From Heterohyrax brucei (lineage: Eukaryota > Chordata > Mammalia > Hyracoidea > Procaviidae), in the NCBI GenBank assembly GCA_028571685.1, contig CM053146.1, forward strand, positions 111,141,431 to 111,205,430: a stretch of 64,000 nt of DNA, read 5' to 3'. Every line of letters starts with the position of its first letter. Within the stretch, counting starts at the first letter, position 1. The position numbers were made by a program, and so were the translations under genes. The notes below the pieces were generated by a model. The model saw only the letters and a program-made list of their open reading frames with translations. It had not been told where the DNA came from and searched no databases. Of this stretch, positions 48,188-59,395 are shown one piece after another.

Positions 48188-51100
48188 TCAAGTCTGATTG
48201 ATCTTAAATGCGGTGATGACTCTGCCTCCAGTAGTAAAGAGGGCACTGCTAATCCAGGGTGTGAAGTAGCAATATTAATGTGCAAAATATCACCACCAAA
48301 AAATCAATTATTGGTGACAAGCAAGGGTCTGGGTGATTACATGTTTGATACTTTTCTACAATTTTGTGAGAATGAGAAGTATAGGAAAGCTGGTTGATTG
48401 ATCTTACTTTTGATAGGCAAAATGGTAAAAAAAAAAAAATAGGTGAGTTCAGGGCCAGAATCACATCTCAAGCATGACATAAAAGAACTCAAAATTTGCC
48501 CCTTATGCTTTGAAATAAATCCTATTTCTTGCAATAACATCTGATAATGACAACAACCAAACCCAGAATTACAGAGTCAGCTAAATTGTCAACCTCAAAT
48601 AGTGTCTGAACTTAAAATGAGAGCGTTGATTGAGAAGAAGCAGGATGCTGAATATGGCCTTGGTGATAGAAATAATGCCAGAGATAGCATGATGGAGTCT
48701 TGCAAGACTAATGACTCCTTCACTGCAAATACTTTTTTTAACCAACACAAATGATGACTGTACATATGGAGCTCACCGGATGGAATAAATGGGAGCCAAA
48801 TCAACTACATCTGTGGAAAAAGATGATGGAAAAGCTCCATATCAGCAGTCAGAACAAGACCAGGTGCTGAGTGCTGCACAGATCATCAACTGTTCATATG
48901 CAAACTCAAGTTGAAACTGAAAAAAAAAATTAGAACAAGTCCAGAAGACCCAAAGTATGACCTTGAGTATAGCCCTCCTGAGTTTAAGGACTATCTCAAG
49001 AACAGATTTGATGTGTTGACCACTAATAACTGAAGACCAGACAAATTGTGGAATGACATCAAAGACATCATCCATGAAGAGAGCAAGAGGTCATTAAAAA
49101 GACAGGAAACAAGGAAAAGACCAAACTGGATATCAGAAGAGACTCTGAAACTTGCTATTGAACATCAAGCAGCTAAAGCAAAAGGAAGGAATCATGAAGT
49201 AAAAGACCTAAACAGAAGATTTCAAAGAGCATCTTGAGAAGACAAAAGAAAGTGTTACAATAAGAGCTGGAAATCAAAACCATAAAGGAAGAACACAGTC
49301 TGCATTTCTCAAGCTGAAAAAATTGAAGCCTCAAATTTCAGTAGCGAATGATTCTACAGGGAAAATATTAAATGACTCAGGGAGCACCAAAAGAAAACGG
49401 AAGGAATACACAGAGGCACTATACCAGAAAAAACAGGTTGATGTTTAGCCATTTGAAGAGGTAGCATATGATCAGGAGCCTATGGTACTGAAGGAAGAAG
49501 TTGAAGCTGCATTGAAGGCGTTGGCAAAAAAACAAGGCTCCAGAAACTGATGGAATATCAACTGAGATGTTTCAACAATTGATGCAGCACTGAAAGTGCT
49601 GACTTGTCTATGCCAAGAAATTTGGAGGACAGCTACCTGGCCAACTGACTGGAAGAGATCCGTATTTATGCCCATTCCAAAGAAAGGTCCTCCAACCGAA
49701 TGCAGAAATTAACCCAACAATGTAGTTAATATCACATGCAAGTAAAATTCTGCCCAAGATCATTCAAAAGTGACTGTAACAGTATATTGACAAGGAACGG
49801 CCAGAAATTCAAGATGGATTCAGAAGAGGACGTGGAACCAGGGATATCATTGCTGATGTCAGATGGATCTTGGTTGAAAGCAGAGAATACCAGAGAGATG
49901 TCTACTTGCGTTTCACTGACTATGCAAAGGTATTCAACTGTGTGGATCATAACAAATTATGGCTAACACTGCAGAGAATGGGAATTCCAGAACACTTAAT
50001 TATGCTCTTAAGGAATCTGCCTATGGATCAAGAGGCAGTCGTGCAAACAGAACAAGGGCATGCTGCATAGTTTAAAGTCAGGAAAGATGTGTGTCAGGGT
50101 TGTATCCTTTTACCATAATTTTTCAATCTGTATGATAAGCACATAATCCGAGAAGCTGGATTATACGAAGAAGAACAAGGCATCGGGAATGGAGGACAAC
50201 TCATTAACAACCTGTGTTATGCAGACGACACTATCTTACTTGCTAAAAGTGAAGAAGATTTAAAACACTTAGTGATGAAGATCAAGGACCACAGACTTCA
50301 ATATGGATTGCACTTCAACATTAAGAAAACAGAATCCTCACAACTGGACCAGTAAGCAAAACCATCATAAATGGAGAAAGATTGAGGTTGTCAAGGATTT
50401 CATTTTACTTGGGTCCACAGTTAACACCCATGGAAGCAGCAGTCAAGAAATCAAAAGATATGTTGTGTTGAGAAAATCTGATGCGAAAGGTCTCTTTAAA
50501 GTATTGAAAAGTAAAGATATCACCTGACCCAAGCCCTGGTATTTTCAGTTGTATCATATGCACACAAAAGCTGGACAGTGAACAAAGAAGACAGAAGAAT
50601 TGATGCCTTTGAATTGTAGTGTTGGAGAAGAATGTTGAATGTACCACGGACCACCAAAAGAACAGACAGATCTGTTCTGGAAGAAGTACAACCAGAGTGC
50701 TCCTTGGAAGCAAAGATGATAAGACTGTGTCTTACATACTTTGGACATGTTTTCTGGAAGAATCAGTCCTGGAGAAGGACATCATGGTTGGTAGAGTGGA
50801 GGAAAAGTGAAAAGAAAGAAGACCTTTTGAATTGACATAGTGGCCACAACAGTGGGCTTAAGCATAAAAACGACTGTGGGCATGGCACAAGACTGGGCAG
50901 TGTTTTGTTCTGTTGTGCATAGGGTTGCTGTAAGTTGGAACTGACTCGATGGTACCTAATAACAACAACAGGATCCTGAAATTTAGGATGGTGACAGATG
51001 GGCAGATAATCAGGAAGCTACGGACACAGAGGCCCTTAATTCTATTGACTCATTCCTGCCAGAAAAACAAGACCTCTCACTCCCACCTGGAAAAGTTACT

Positions 51101-52550
51101 CCATCTTTGTCTGCTAAGCCACTCTTCCCAGCAAAAAAAAACCATTATCCCTTTGACCCCCATATGATGAGATTAACCCAGCTGTGTCTGAAGAACCTTT
51201 GTCTGAAATACCACTTAGGGTGATGTCTGAGTTGTTTCATGGGGCACCACCTCACATAGATGCATTATAAGACGTTGCTGAATGTTCGCAGGACCAACTC
51301 CCATAACCCATTTCTGCTTCTAGATCTATAACTTAAGTCCCAGCAAGATCCAAAAGGTGAAGTATGAAGTGTTATCCAGGAGCAAGTATGCTGTACTCCT
51401 AAAGAACTGCTTGACTTTTCTAACAAATGGAAACCTTGGAAACATGTGTGGGAGTGGCTACTGAGAGTGTGGGATAATGGTACAGGGAATATAAAGTTGG
51501 ATTGGTCTGAGTTTATTGATATGGGTCCACTAAGCTCAGATTCTTCATTCAATATTTCAGCTTGAGATTTAGGAAAGGACTTGATTATTTGGTTGCATCA
51601 CTGAAGCATGGATTATGCAGCAGCCTATGTTAAATCAAGTTGAAGTACCAGACTCTCTTGGCATACGATTGAAGAAGATAACCAAAGGCAGGGGGGAACT
51701 GGCATGTTAGACTGGATTTATGAGGTTAGACCCCCAGATCCATTTAAGAAGTGCCCAGAAGACATACCTTTGACCACAACAATGAGGAACAAATTTGTGA
51801 AGGGAGCTTCACCATCCTTGAAGACTGTGGTGATTGCTATTTTATGTAAGTCAGATTTGACAATGGGAACTACCTTAACTGTATTAAGACTCCTAACTAC
51901 AACGGGGCTGATTGGACTCCATGATGGAAGGGGCCACATGACAGCACTCAGTCAACAAAGACAAGGTGTGCATAGTTACTGTGATTAACAATGGGATCAA
52001 AGCAATAATCAGAATAGTCTAACTCATATAGACTCATGACTTTGGCTACTTAATCATAATGTCCTTAGGAGTGAATTAAATGGGGAAATCTAGTAACTAT
52101 TTACTTGATCTGTGTAAGTGGAAGAATTCTAAGTCAAGTGAACTGAAGTCTAACTTGAATCTCCAATCTTCAATCAATTCCCAGGTTGAGGAAGCTTATA
52201 GACCCACAACTCCATCAATGAAGGGGAAGCCAGTTTCCCTTGAGGAAAGATCCCACTACAAAGCCTAAAATTTATACTGTTAATCTTTCTCTCAGCCTTC
52301 CCCGAAAGGATTGACAACATTTTACAAGACTGACTGTTCACCGAGGAAAAGGAAAAATAATCAAACTTTTTGGGGGTTACTGTATACTTGGTCTGAACTG
52401 ACACTAACTCTAGGAGACCCAAGATGCCACTGTGACACACCAGTCAAAGTGGAGGCGTGTGGAGGTCAGGTTATTAATGGAGTCTTGGCTCATGTTCATC
52501 TCACAGTAGGTTCAGTGGGTCCATGAACCCTTCCTGTAATGATTTTCCCA
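48188..52550 (+). pseudogene. ERVL gag-like region remnant (split by RTE insertion)
   Basis: Internal proviral sequence preceding pol, interrupted by the RTE element at 48654-50968. Its longest open stretch (51704-51988, 94 codons) is closed on both sides by stops. Assignment to gag rests on position between the 5' LTR and the recognisable RT region; no diagnostic motif survives that I can name with certainty. Confidence 0.5.
48654..50968 (+). mobile_element. RTE-type LINE inserted in ERVL provirus, with TSD
   Basis: 2.3-kb 5'-truncated sense copy, ending taataacaacaa. TSD caggatgctgaa (48641-48652) and caggatcctgaa (50969-50980), one mismatch in 12. It retains the end of the endonuclease region, the linker and the RT, with the catalytic box YADD intact at 50218-50229 (context NLCYADDTILLA), but frames are broken elsewhere. 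Confidence 0.92.
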
Positions 52551-53233
52551 GTTCCAGAATGCATAATTGGAATAGGTATACTGAACAACTGGCATAACAC
52601 CTATACTGGGTAACTGACAAGTGGAGTAAGGGCTATTATGGTAGGAAAAGGCAAACAGAAGCCATTAGAACTGCCTAGGAAAACAGTAAACCAAAACCAG
52701 TGCAGTATTCCCAGAGAGACAGCAGAGATTCCTGCCACCATTAAGACTTGAAGGATGCAGGTGTGGTGATTCCCATAGTATCTCCGTTCAACTCGCGTAT
52801 ATGACCTGTGTAAAGTAGAGAAATCTTGGAGAATTCCAAGTGAATAATGGTAAACTTAACTAGGTGGTAACTCCAATTGCAGCTGCTGTTCCAGATGTGG
52901 TTTCATTGCTTGAGCAAAATTAATACATCTCCTGGTATCTGGTATGTAACTGTTGATCCAGCCAATGCCTTTTTCTCAATTCCAGTTTTGAGGGACCGCC
53001 AGAAGCAGTATACCTTTATCTGGCATGGCCAGCAATACACTTAGACTATCCGACCTCAAAGTATATCAACATTCCTGTCCTATGTCATAATTTGATTTCC
53101 AGGAAACTTGATCACCTTTCCCTTCCACAAGGTATCACACTGGTCGATTACACTGATGAGTTTATGCTGACTGGACCTAGGAAGAAAGAAATGTCAATGA
53201 CTCTGGACTTACTAGACAAAATATTTGTGTGCT

Positions 53234-53400
53234 AAAACCCACTGCCTTTGTGTCAATTCTGACTCATAGTGACCCTGTAGAACAGAGTAAAACAGCTCTG
53301 TAGAGTTTCCAGCTGCTCCATAGAGAACGTGGTAGATTCCAACTGTCTACCTTTTGGTTAGCAGATGTAGCACTTAACCACTACACCACCAGTGTTTCCA
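53234..53400 (-). mobile_element. AfroSINE, antisense, in ERVL pol
   Basis: aaaacccactgcctttgtgtc start; actacaccaccagtgtttcc end. Splits the RT remnant. Confidence 0.9.
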
Positions 53401-53497
53401 ATTTATATACTAGAGGGTGGGAAATTAATCCTACAAAAATTCAGGTGCTTTCCACCTGAGTGGCTCAGCAGCATGAACTTCCACTCACCAAGGCTGA
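53347..53497 (+). repeat. Source of the 151-bp duplication
   Basis: End of the antisense AfroSINE plus about 97 bp of ERVL pol thumb region; copied to 54432-54582. Confidence 0.95.
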
Positions 53498-53589
53498 TTT
53501 GGCTACAGGCACTGGTGAGTGCCTAATCGGCCAGTAGCAGAGACCAACACTTAGTCCCTGATATGGCACCATTCCTGGAGGTCAGCAAG

Positions 53590-53925
53590 CAACCTGGTGG
53601 TAGGTTGATTACATTGGATCATTCTGTCATGGAAAGGGCAGCATTTCATTCTGACCAGGGTAGACACTTACTCTGGAATTGATTTGCCTTCACTTCATAG
53701 AATGCTTTTGCCAAAACTATCATCTATGGACTCACAAAAGTGCCTTGTTCACTGTAAGGATGCCTTACACAGCACTGCCTCAGATCAAGGGGTTCACTCC
53801 ACAGCTACCACTGTGTGGCAGTGGATGTGCTCGTGGAATTCACCAGTCTTACCATGTTCCCTATCATCCTGATGCAGCTGGCTTGATAGAGTAGTGAAAC
53901 GTCCTGATGAAAGCACAAGTATGAT
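53590..53925 (+). pseudogene. ERVL pol remnant: integrase core
   Basis: Fragments of the integrase core are visible: VDYIG (first catalytic Asp context) near 53607, SDQGVHST (second Asp context) near 53787 and PDAAGLIE near 53872. They lie in different frames, so at least one frameshift separates them. Confidence 0.75.
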
Positions 53926-54160
53926 GCTAGCTAGGTGGCAATGCTCTGCAGGACTGGGCCAATATATGTAGCCTCCAGGAGGCTATATATGTTCTAAACC
54001 AGCATCCGATATATGGTGCTGTTTCTCCTATAGTCAGGATTCATGGTTCCAAGAATCAGGGAGTAGTGGCACTGCTTACTATATACCCATAGTGACTCAT
54101 GAAATATTTGCTTTCTGTCCCCACAAGCTGAGGCTCTGTAAGTTGAGAGGTCTTACTTAC

Positions 54161-54829
54161 TATCTTAGTTATCTGGTGCTGCTATAACAGAGAAATGACA
54201 AGTGAATGGCTTTAACAAACAGAGATTTAGTCTATCATAGTCTAGGAGGCTGGAAGTCTGAAATCAGGGCATGATATCCCACAGTATGCTTTTTTTCTCT
54301 GTTGCCTCTGGGACAAAAGTCCTTATCATCAATCTTTCCCTGGCCTAGTTGCTTCTCAGCACAGGGATCCCTAATTCCAAAGTACGTGCTCATCCCTGTC
54401 TCACTTTTCTTGGTGATAGGAGATTCCCCTGCTACCTTTTGATTAGCAGATGTAGCACTTAACCACTATACCACCAGTGTTTCCAATTTATATTCTAGAG
54501 GGTGGGAAATCAATCCTACAAAAATTCAGGTACTTTCCACCTGAGTGACTCAGCAGCATGGACTTCCACTCACCAAGGCTGACTCTGCTCACTTCTCTCT
54601 TTTATATTCCAAGAAGGGATTGACTCAAGATGCAACCTAATCTGGTAGATTGATCCTGCCTCATTAACGTAACTAACTGTAATCTGGCCTCATGAGCATC
54701 ATAAGAGTAGGATTTACTGCACATTGCAAAATCACAGCAGGTAACAAAGTAGTGACAGTCACATGATACTGGGAATCATAGCATAGCCAGATTGACATGT
54801 TTTAGGGGGACACAATTCAATCCATAACG
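54161..54829 (-). mobile_element. MaLR-type LTR, antisense, with internal foreign block
   Basis: Reverse LTR from tatcttagttatctggtgc to aattcaatccataac, inserted in the 3' part of the ERVL internal region. It contains a 151-bp block at 54432-54582 that is not LTR sequence. Confidence 0.82.
54432..54582 (+). repeat. 151-bp templated duplication of 53347-53497
   Basis: Constant offset of 1,085 bp without indels and seven substitutions (about 95% identity). It spans the SINE/pol junction of the source. Confidence 0.95.
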
Positions 54830-55813
54830 ATTCCAAAGAGAAGAATTCTACCACCTAGAGACACAATGTGAATTCTGTTGAACAGGAAGTTAAAAATGTC
54901 ACCTGATCACTTTGGGCTCATCATGCTAATCACTAACATACCTTGTGATTAAAGTCCGTGGAAAACTACGGCAACCCAATTCTGATATAGCAGCTAATGT
55001 CCCACACCCTTCAGGAATGAAGGTTTGGGTCACCTCATCAGACAAAGAAACATGACCAGCTGAGGTGCTTGCTGAAGATAAAGGGAATATAGAACAGGCA
55101 GTTGAGAAAGGTAATTCTAAATACCTGTTACAATCATGTGACCACTTGCAGAAACAAGAACTCTAATTGTTATGAGTACTTCTTCCTTGTACGTGTGCAT
55201 CAAATATTTTTATCTTCACTTAAGAGGTAAACAGGGCTAGTGTGTTTTTGGTTGTATTCACATTAAGTATATCATGTTAGGTACAAGTATGACTTTGTCT
55301 TTAGAGATTGATGGTTTAAGGAGATACCAAGTTTACAAGGGATGGACGGTGATAGTTAAGGCTATGTGTCAAATTTACTGGACCATGATTCTCAGTGGTT
55401 TGGCAGTTATATGATGTAGTTTTGCAGTTATGTAATCATGAGATCTGGCAGTTATGGAATGATATGGTCATTCTCCATGATGTGATCTGATGTGATCAGC
55501 CAATCAGCTGTAAGGGGAGTCTCTTCAGGGGCATAGTCTCCATCCAATAAATATATGGGTGTTCTGGCGAAGTTCATTCACTTGCTCTGGATCCTGCATC
55601 CAGCTTGTCATCATCTGACCTCTGGTTCTTGGGACTTGAGCCAGTGGTCTGCCGTTTTATCTGTCAGTCTTGGGATTTGTTGGTCTCCACAGCCTGTGAG
55701 CCTGCAGCTTGCTGTCTTACCTGCTGATCTTGGATTTGTCAGCCTGCACAGCTTGTGAGCCAGTAGCCTGCCATCTGATCTGCTCAAACAGAAAAAGTAA
55801 CAAATTAAGAGGG

Positions 55814-55990
55814 TTTCATGCAAAAGCATCTGTTTGATACTTAGGCTGGCTTCTCTGGAGAAACAAAACCAGTAAAGCATATATAAATATACAGAGAATT
55901 TTTTTCTCAAAGAAATGGCTCTTGACGTTGTAGATCTGGCAAGTCCCAAGTCCGTGGATCAGGCACTAGTCTGGATGCTTCTCCTGACTC
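55814..55990 (-). repeat. Inverted copy of the LTR 3' end plus flank
   Basis: Reverse complement of 56247-56428: it matches the last 150 bp of the LTR and continues for about 25 bp into the non-LTR flank (atgcaaaagcat followed by ctgtttg). Including host flank shows it was copied from this locus. Confidence 0.85.
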
Positions 55991-55995
55991 ACTGA

Positions 55996-56195
55996 GCACT
56001 GAGATGAGAGCTGTTGCTGTTACAACTACTGTCAGAATTAATATTATTATTATTGTTCCCCAACAGAAATAGGTGGGAATATAAGAAAAAGAATTTAATC
56101 AAAAAGTATGAACTTTTTGTTGACTACATCTTTTATATTTTTCTACTTTTTATTTACAAGATTCTTAAGCATACAAAAATGAACCTCCATATAAA
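55996..56195 (+). repeat. Direct copy of downstream sequence 56652-56854
   Basis: Collinear with 56652-56854 at roughly 80-85% identity by eye (shared gcactgagatga start, ttgttccccaacagaaata-type core, aaaaagtatgaacttt, tttttctactttttattta, gaacctccatataaa end). Confidence 0.85.
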
Positions 56196-56651
56196 CAATG
56201 GACAGTAAACAATAGAGAGGGTTCATCAGCCCCTACAGCTACATGCGTCAGGGGAAGCATGTAGATTAATGCCTGATCCATGGACTTGGAACTTGTCAGA
56301 ATCTACAACTTCAAGAACCATTTCTTTAAGAAAAATTTCTCTGTGTATTCATATAGGCTTTATTGGTTTTGCTTCTGCAGAGAAGCCAGCCTAAGACAGT
56401 GACCAAACAGATTTCATGCTTTTGCATAAATGTAATTATTACTGTCTCCTTATTAAATGAAATTTGCTAGAGTGGAGAGCTTTGTAAATAATTTATGTTA
56501 TTTAGTAGTTTAGTAAACTTACCAAGACACTTTCTTACCCTAAGGCTGTGTTCCCTCAGTGAATAAATGGGGCTTATGATGGTACTTACTTCATTGGTAT
56601 GAGGTTATGAGGGTCAACCTTTGTGCCAGTATGGAGTCTGGCACAAAACAG

Positions 56652-56854
56652 GCACTGAGATGAAAGCCATTGCTATTGTAACTACTATCAAGTATTACTA
56701 TTATTCTTATAGTTCCCCAGCAGAAATAGCTAGGAATATAAGAAAATGAATAACCAAAAAGTATGAACTTTAGATGAATACACCTTTTACAATATATTTT
56801 TCTACTTTTTATTTAGAAGATTCTTAAATATACAAAAGTGAACCTCCATATAAA
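56652..56854 (+). repeat. Source copy of the duplicated 200-bp segment
   Basis: Downstream partner of 55996-56195, lying outside the provirus. Confidence 0.8.
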
Positions 56855-57003
56855 TAGCCTCTAGCTTAGAACAGTTACCATCATTTTCACACATTTTACT
56901 TTTTCTATTTCTAACTTTATTTTTTTTCTGGAATATTTTAAAGGAAAATTTTCAAACTATGTCATTCGACCTGTAAATTATTTAGCATGCATCTCTAAGC
57001 TGT

Positions 57004-57150
57004 TAAGTGTTCAGCTTCTAACTGAAAGATCTGTAGTTTGAATCCACCAGACATTCCTTGGAAACTCAGTGGGATAATTCTACTCTGTCCTATAGAGTTA
57101 CTATGAGTTTGAATCAATTCAACTGCAATGGGTTTGGTTTGTTGTTTGTC
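57004..57150 (+). mobile_element. AfroSINE, sense, 5'-truncated
   Basis: gtgttcagcttctaactg start; ctactctgtcctatagag and aactgcaatgggtttggt end. Confidence 0.85.
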
Positions 57151-57523
57151 TAAACTGGTAATGGTTGTTTTAAAAATATAGCCACCATACAAAATTAAAA
57201 AGATGTCCTTAAGCTCTTCTAACACCTACTTCATATTAAATTTCCATCTTTTTGTAGTTGATTTGTTTAAATCAGGATGCAAAGTCTGTATATTTCGTAT
57301 GTTTGTTGTGTCTCTTAAATTTTTAAAATGATCTTCCTTTTTGTTTTCAAATGCCATTGATACAGAAATCAGTTCACCTGTCCTCGGTGCGACTGCTTTC
57401 TTCTTTGTGGTGGTAACTTCTCAGCCCTCTGTATTTTTTGTGGTTTATTTTTAAGTCTAGAAACTTGATTAGATTCAGATTCTTTTTTTTTTTTTCCTTT
57501 AGTGAGAAATATGTCTTAAAAGG

Positions 57524-57960
57524 TGTCTTAGTTTCCCAGGCAGGTATAAAAAGTACTATAAACTAGGTGGCTTATAAGAACAGAAATTTATTATCTCGTG
57601 GTTCTAGACATTAGTAGTCCAGGTCAGGAGCACTGGTAGTGCAATAGTTAACAGCTCAGACTGTTATCCCAAAAGTCAGAATGCCAGTCCTGTAGTGGCT
57701 CCTTGGAAACTTTATAGGGATAGTTAGTTCTCTTGTGTTCTGTAGGATTACTATGAATTGGAATGGACTTGACAGTAATAGGTTTTTGTTCTTAGCAGGC
57801 TGTGTTCTCTCTGTGCCTCTCCTGGCTTGTAAATACATCTTCTCATAGGTGCCTTTCTTATATGACCTCATGTTAATTAATAACATCTTCAAAGACCGTA
57901 ATTCTAAACAAGGTCACATCAACAGGTATGGAGGGGGGAGGGGGGAGCCGTAGGAGTCAA
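57524..57960 (-). mobile_element. MLT1-type LTR, antisense, interrupted by AfroSINE
   Basis: tgtcttagtttcccaggc start, gtggcttataagaacag, aatttattatctcgtgg; resumes after the SINE with gcaggctgtgttctctc. Confidence 0.8.
57626..57790 (+). mobile_element. AfroSINE, sense
   Basis: aggagcactggtagtgcaa start; ggacttgacagtaatagg end. Nested in an MLT1-type LTR. Confidence 0.87.
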
Positions 57961-58014
57961 CATGTCTTTTGTGGCTATTATTTAAAAACAAAACAAAACA
58001 AAAAATCCTTGAAA

Positions 58015-58685
58015 ATAACAAATATTGGTGAGAATGTAAAGTAAATGGCACCCTCGTCCACTGCTTGTGGGAACGTAAAGTGGTGTCACCATTGGAAAAC
58101 ACATTGGCAATTCCAAAACAGTTAAATACAGAACTGTCATATTACCTAGCAATTCCACTGTTAGGTATATACCCAAAAGACTTGAAAACAGGGATTCAAA
58201 AATACACTTGTACACCAGTGTTCACAACAGCATTATTTCCAGTAGCCAAAAGGTGGAACCAACCCAAATATCCATCAGTGGATGAACAGCTAAACAAGTT
58301 GTATATTTATCCATACAATAAAATACTATTCTGGCATAAAAAGAAGAACCAAGTTCTTCATTCTACCACATGATGAACCTTGAAAATATTATACTAAGTG
58401 AAATAAGTCAGACACAAAAGACAAATGTGTGATTCCATTATATGAAGTATGTAGCATAGGCAAATTCACACAGATAGACAGTAGATGAGTTTCCTAGGGG
58501 CTGGAAAGAGGGAGGAACAGAGAGTAATTGCTTAATGGGTCCAGAGTTTGTTTGGGATGACAAGAAAGTTTTGGAAATATATAATGGTGATGGCTGCGCA
58601 ACACTGTAAATGTAATTGATGTCACTGAATTGTGCATCTAGAAGTGGTTAACACAGCAAATTCTGTGTTACATGTATTTTATCAC
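58015..58685 (+). mobile_element. L1 3' end, sense (L1M-like)
   Basis: Starts in the ORF2 tail (tggtgagaatgtaaagtaaa, then tatacccaaaagacttgaaa and atccatcagtggatgaa) and runs through the 3' UTR to aattgtgcatctagaagtggtt. An AfroSINE follows immediately at 58686. Confidence 0.85.
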
Positions 58686-58893
58686 AGGGAGCCCTGGCTG
58701 CACGGGGGTTAAAGCTTTCAGCTGCTAACTGACAGGTTAGCAGTTAGAACCCAGCCGCCACTCTGTGGGAGAAAGACGTGGCAGTCTGCATGCGTACAGA
58801 TTTACAGCCTTTGAAACTCTGTGGGGCAGTTCTACTCTGTCCAGTGGGATCTCTGTGAGACAAAATCAACTGGACAGCAATAGGTGTGGTGTA
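58686..58893 (+). mobile_element. AfroSINE, sense
   Basis: ggagccctggctgcacgg start; gtggcagtctgcatgcg and tttacagcctttgaaac body. Confidence 0.9.
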
Positions 58894-59008
58894 TTTTACT
58901 GCAGTAACATTTTTTAACAACCTCGTAATAGTCAGTGCTGTGTATTTCCTGCTGCATCACAAACGCACCGCAACATCTAGGTCAAACCAAATACCTTAAG
59001 AGTGTTGT

Positions 59009-59390
59009 TGGTGTGCCGTCGTTTCCTACTCCTTGCAGTCCTACGTGACTGGCTATAATCTTTATAGGAGCAAATCTCGAGGTCTGTCTCCTGTGGAGCT
59101 ACTAGATATGTTCAAGCCAATAACCTCTTGGTTAGTAGTTGAGCCCATAACCACTGTACCACCGGTTCTTTTACCTTGACCCAATATGCTATTCTTTTAT
59201 GTATACCAGCAAACCAAACCCACTGCCACTGAGTAGACCTTCCCCATAGGGTTTCTAGGGAGTGGCTCATGGATTCAAATTGCCAACTTTTTGGTTAGCC
59301 ACTTAACTACTGTGCCACCTCACTCCATTGTACATATTAAAAAATCCCAAACCCATTGCTATGGAGTCTATTTTGACTCGTTAATCCCAT
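59009..59390 (-). mobile_element. Cluster of three antisense AfroSINE pieces
   Basis: 59009-59166 (ends accactgtaccaccggttct), 59208-59327 (ends tactgtgccacctcact) and a 50-bp 3' piece 59341-59390, followed by the deleted RTE. Confidence 0.8.
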
Positions 59391-59395
59391 AAACA

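Larger units (their letters stand above)
52700..53500 (+). pseudogene. ERVL pol remnant: reverse transcriptase
   Basis: Frame fragments resembling the retroviral RT fingers and palm (VDPANAFFSI in the first catalytic-Asp region near 52960) and a thumb-like piece (RGWEINPTKIQ near 53420). The YxDD catalytic box is altered to YTDE near 53149, so the enzyme would be inactive even without the in-frame stops. An antisense AfroSINE splits the region at 53234-53400, and the RNase H part seems largely deleted. Confidence 0.75.
47618..56398 (+). mobile_element. ERVL-type endogenous retrovirus, near-complete, heavily interrupted
   Basis: A 5' LTR (47618 to about 48187), an internal region with gag-like and pol remnants, and a 3' LTR (55350-56398) all in one orientation. 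Flanking pentamers are atgac (47613-47617) and gtgac (56399-56403), a decayed 5-bp TSD. No env-like region is seen, as is usual for ERVL. Later insertions: an RTE LINE (48654-50968), an AfroSINE (53234-53400) and a MaLR LTR (54161-54829). The coding regions contain many stops, frameshifts and deletions, and the element is dead. Confidence 0.88.
55350..56398 (+). repeat. 3' LTR of the ERVL provirus, rearranged
   Basis: Begins tgatagttaaggctatgtg just after a purine-rich run (acaagggatgga), consistent with a polypurine tract, and ends gccagcctaagaca. About 400 bp of foreign order is inserted after about 55,810 (see the duplication entries). Confidence 0.85.

Noticed and set aside
49046-50070. 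Open frames at 49.0-50.1 kb that look like coding exons
   Set aside because: They are pieces of the RTE LINE linker and reverse transcriptase, repeated at 16.9-19.1 kb and in reverse at 32-34 kb.
51704-51988. 94-codon open frame as a possible host gene
   Set aside because: Lies in the internal region of the ERVL provirus between its LTRs and is closed by stops on both sides.
53679-53894. Two overlapping open frames of 71 and 62 codons
   Set aside because: They are the two frames of a frameshifted ERVL integrase remnant, not a gene.
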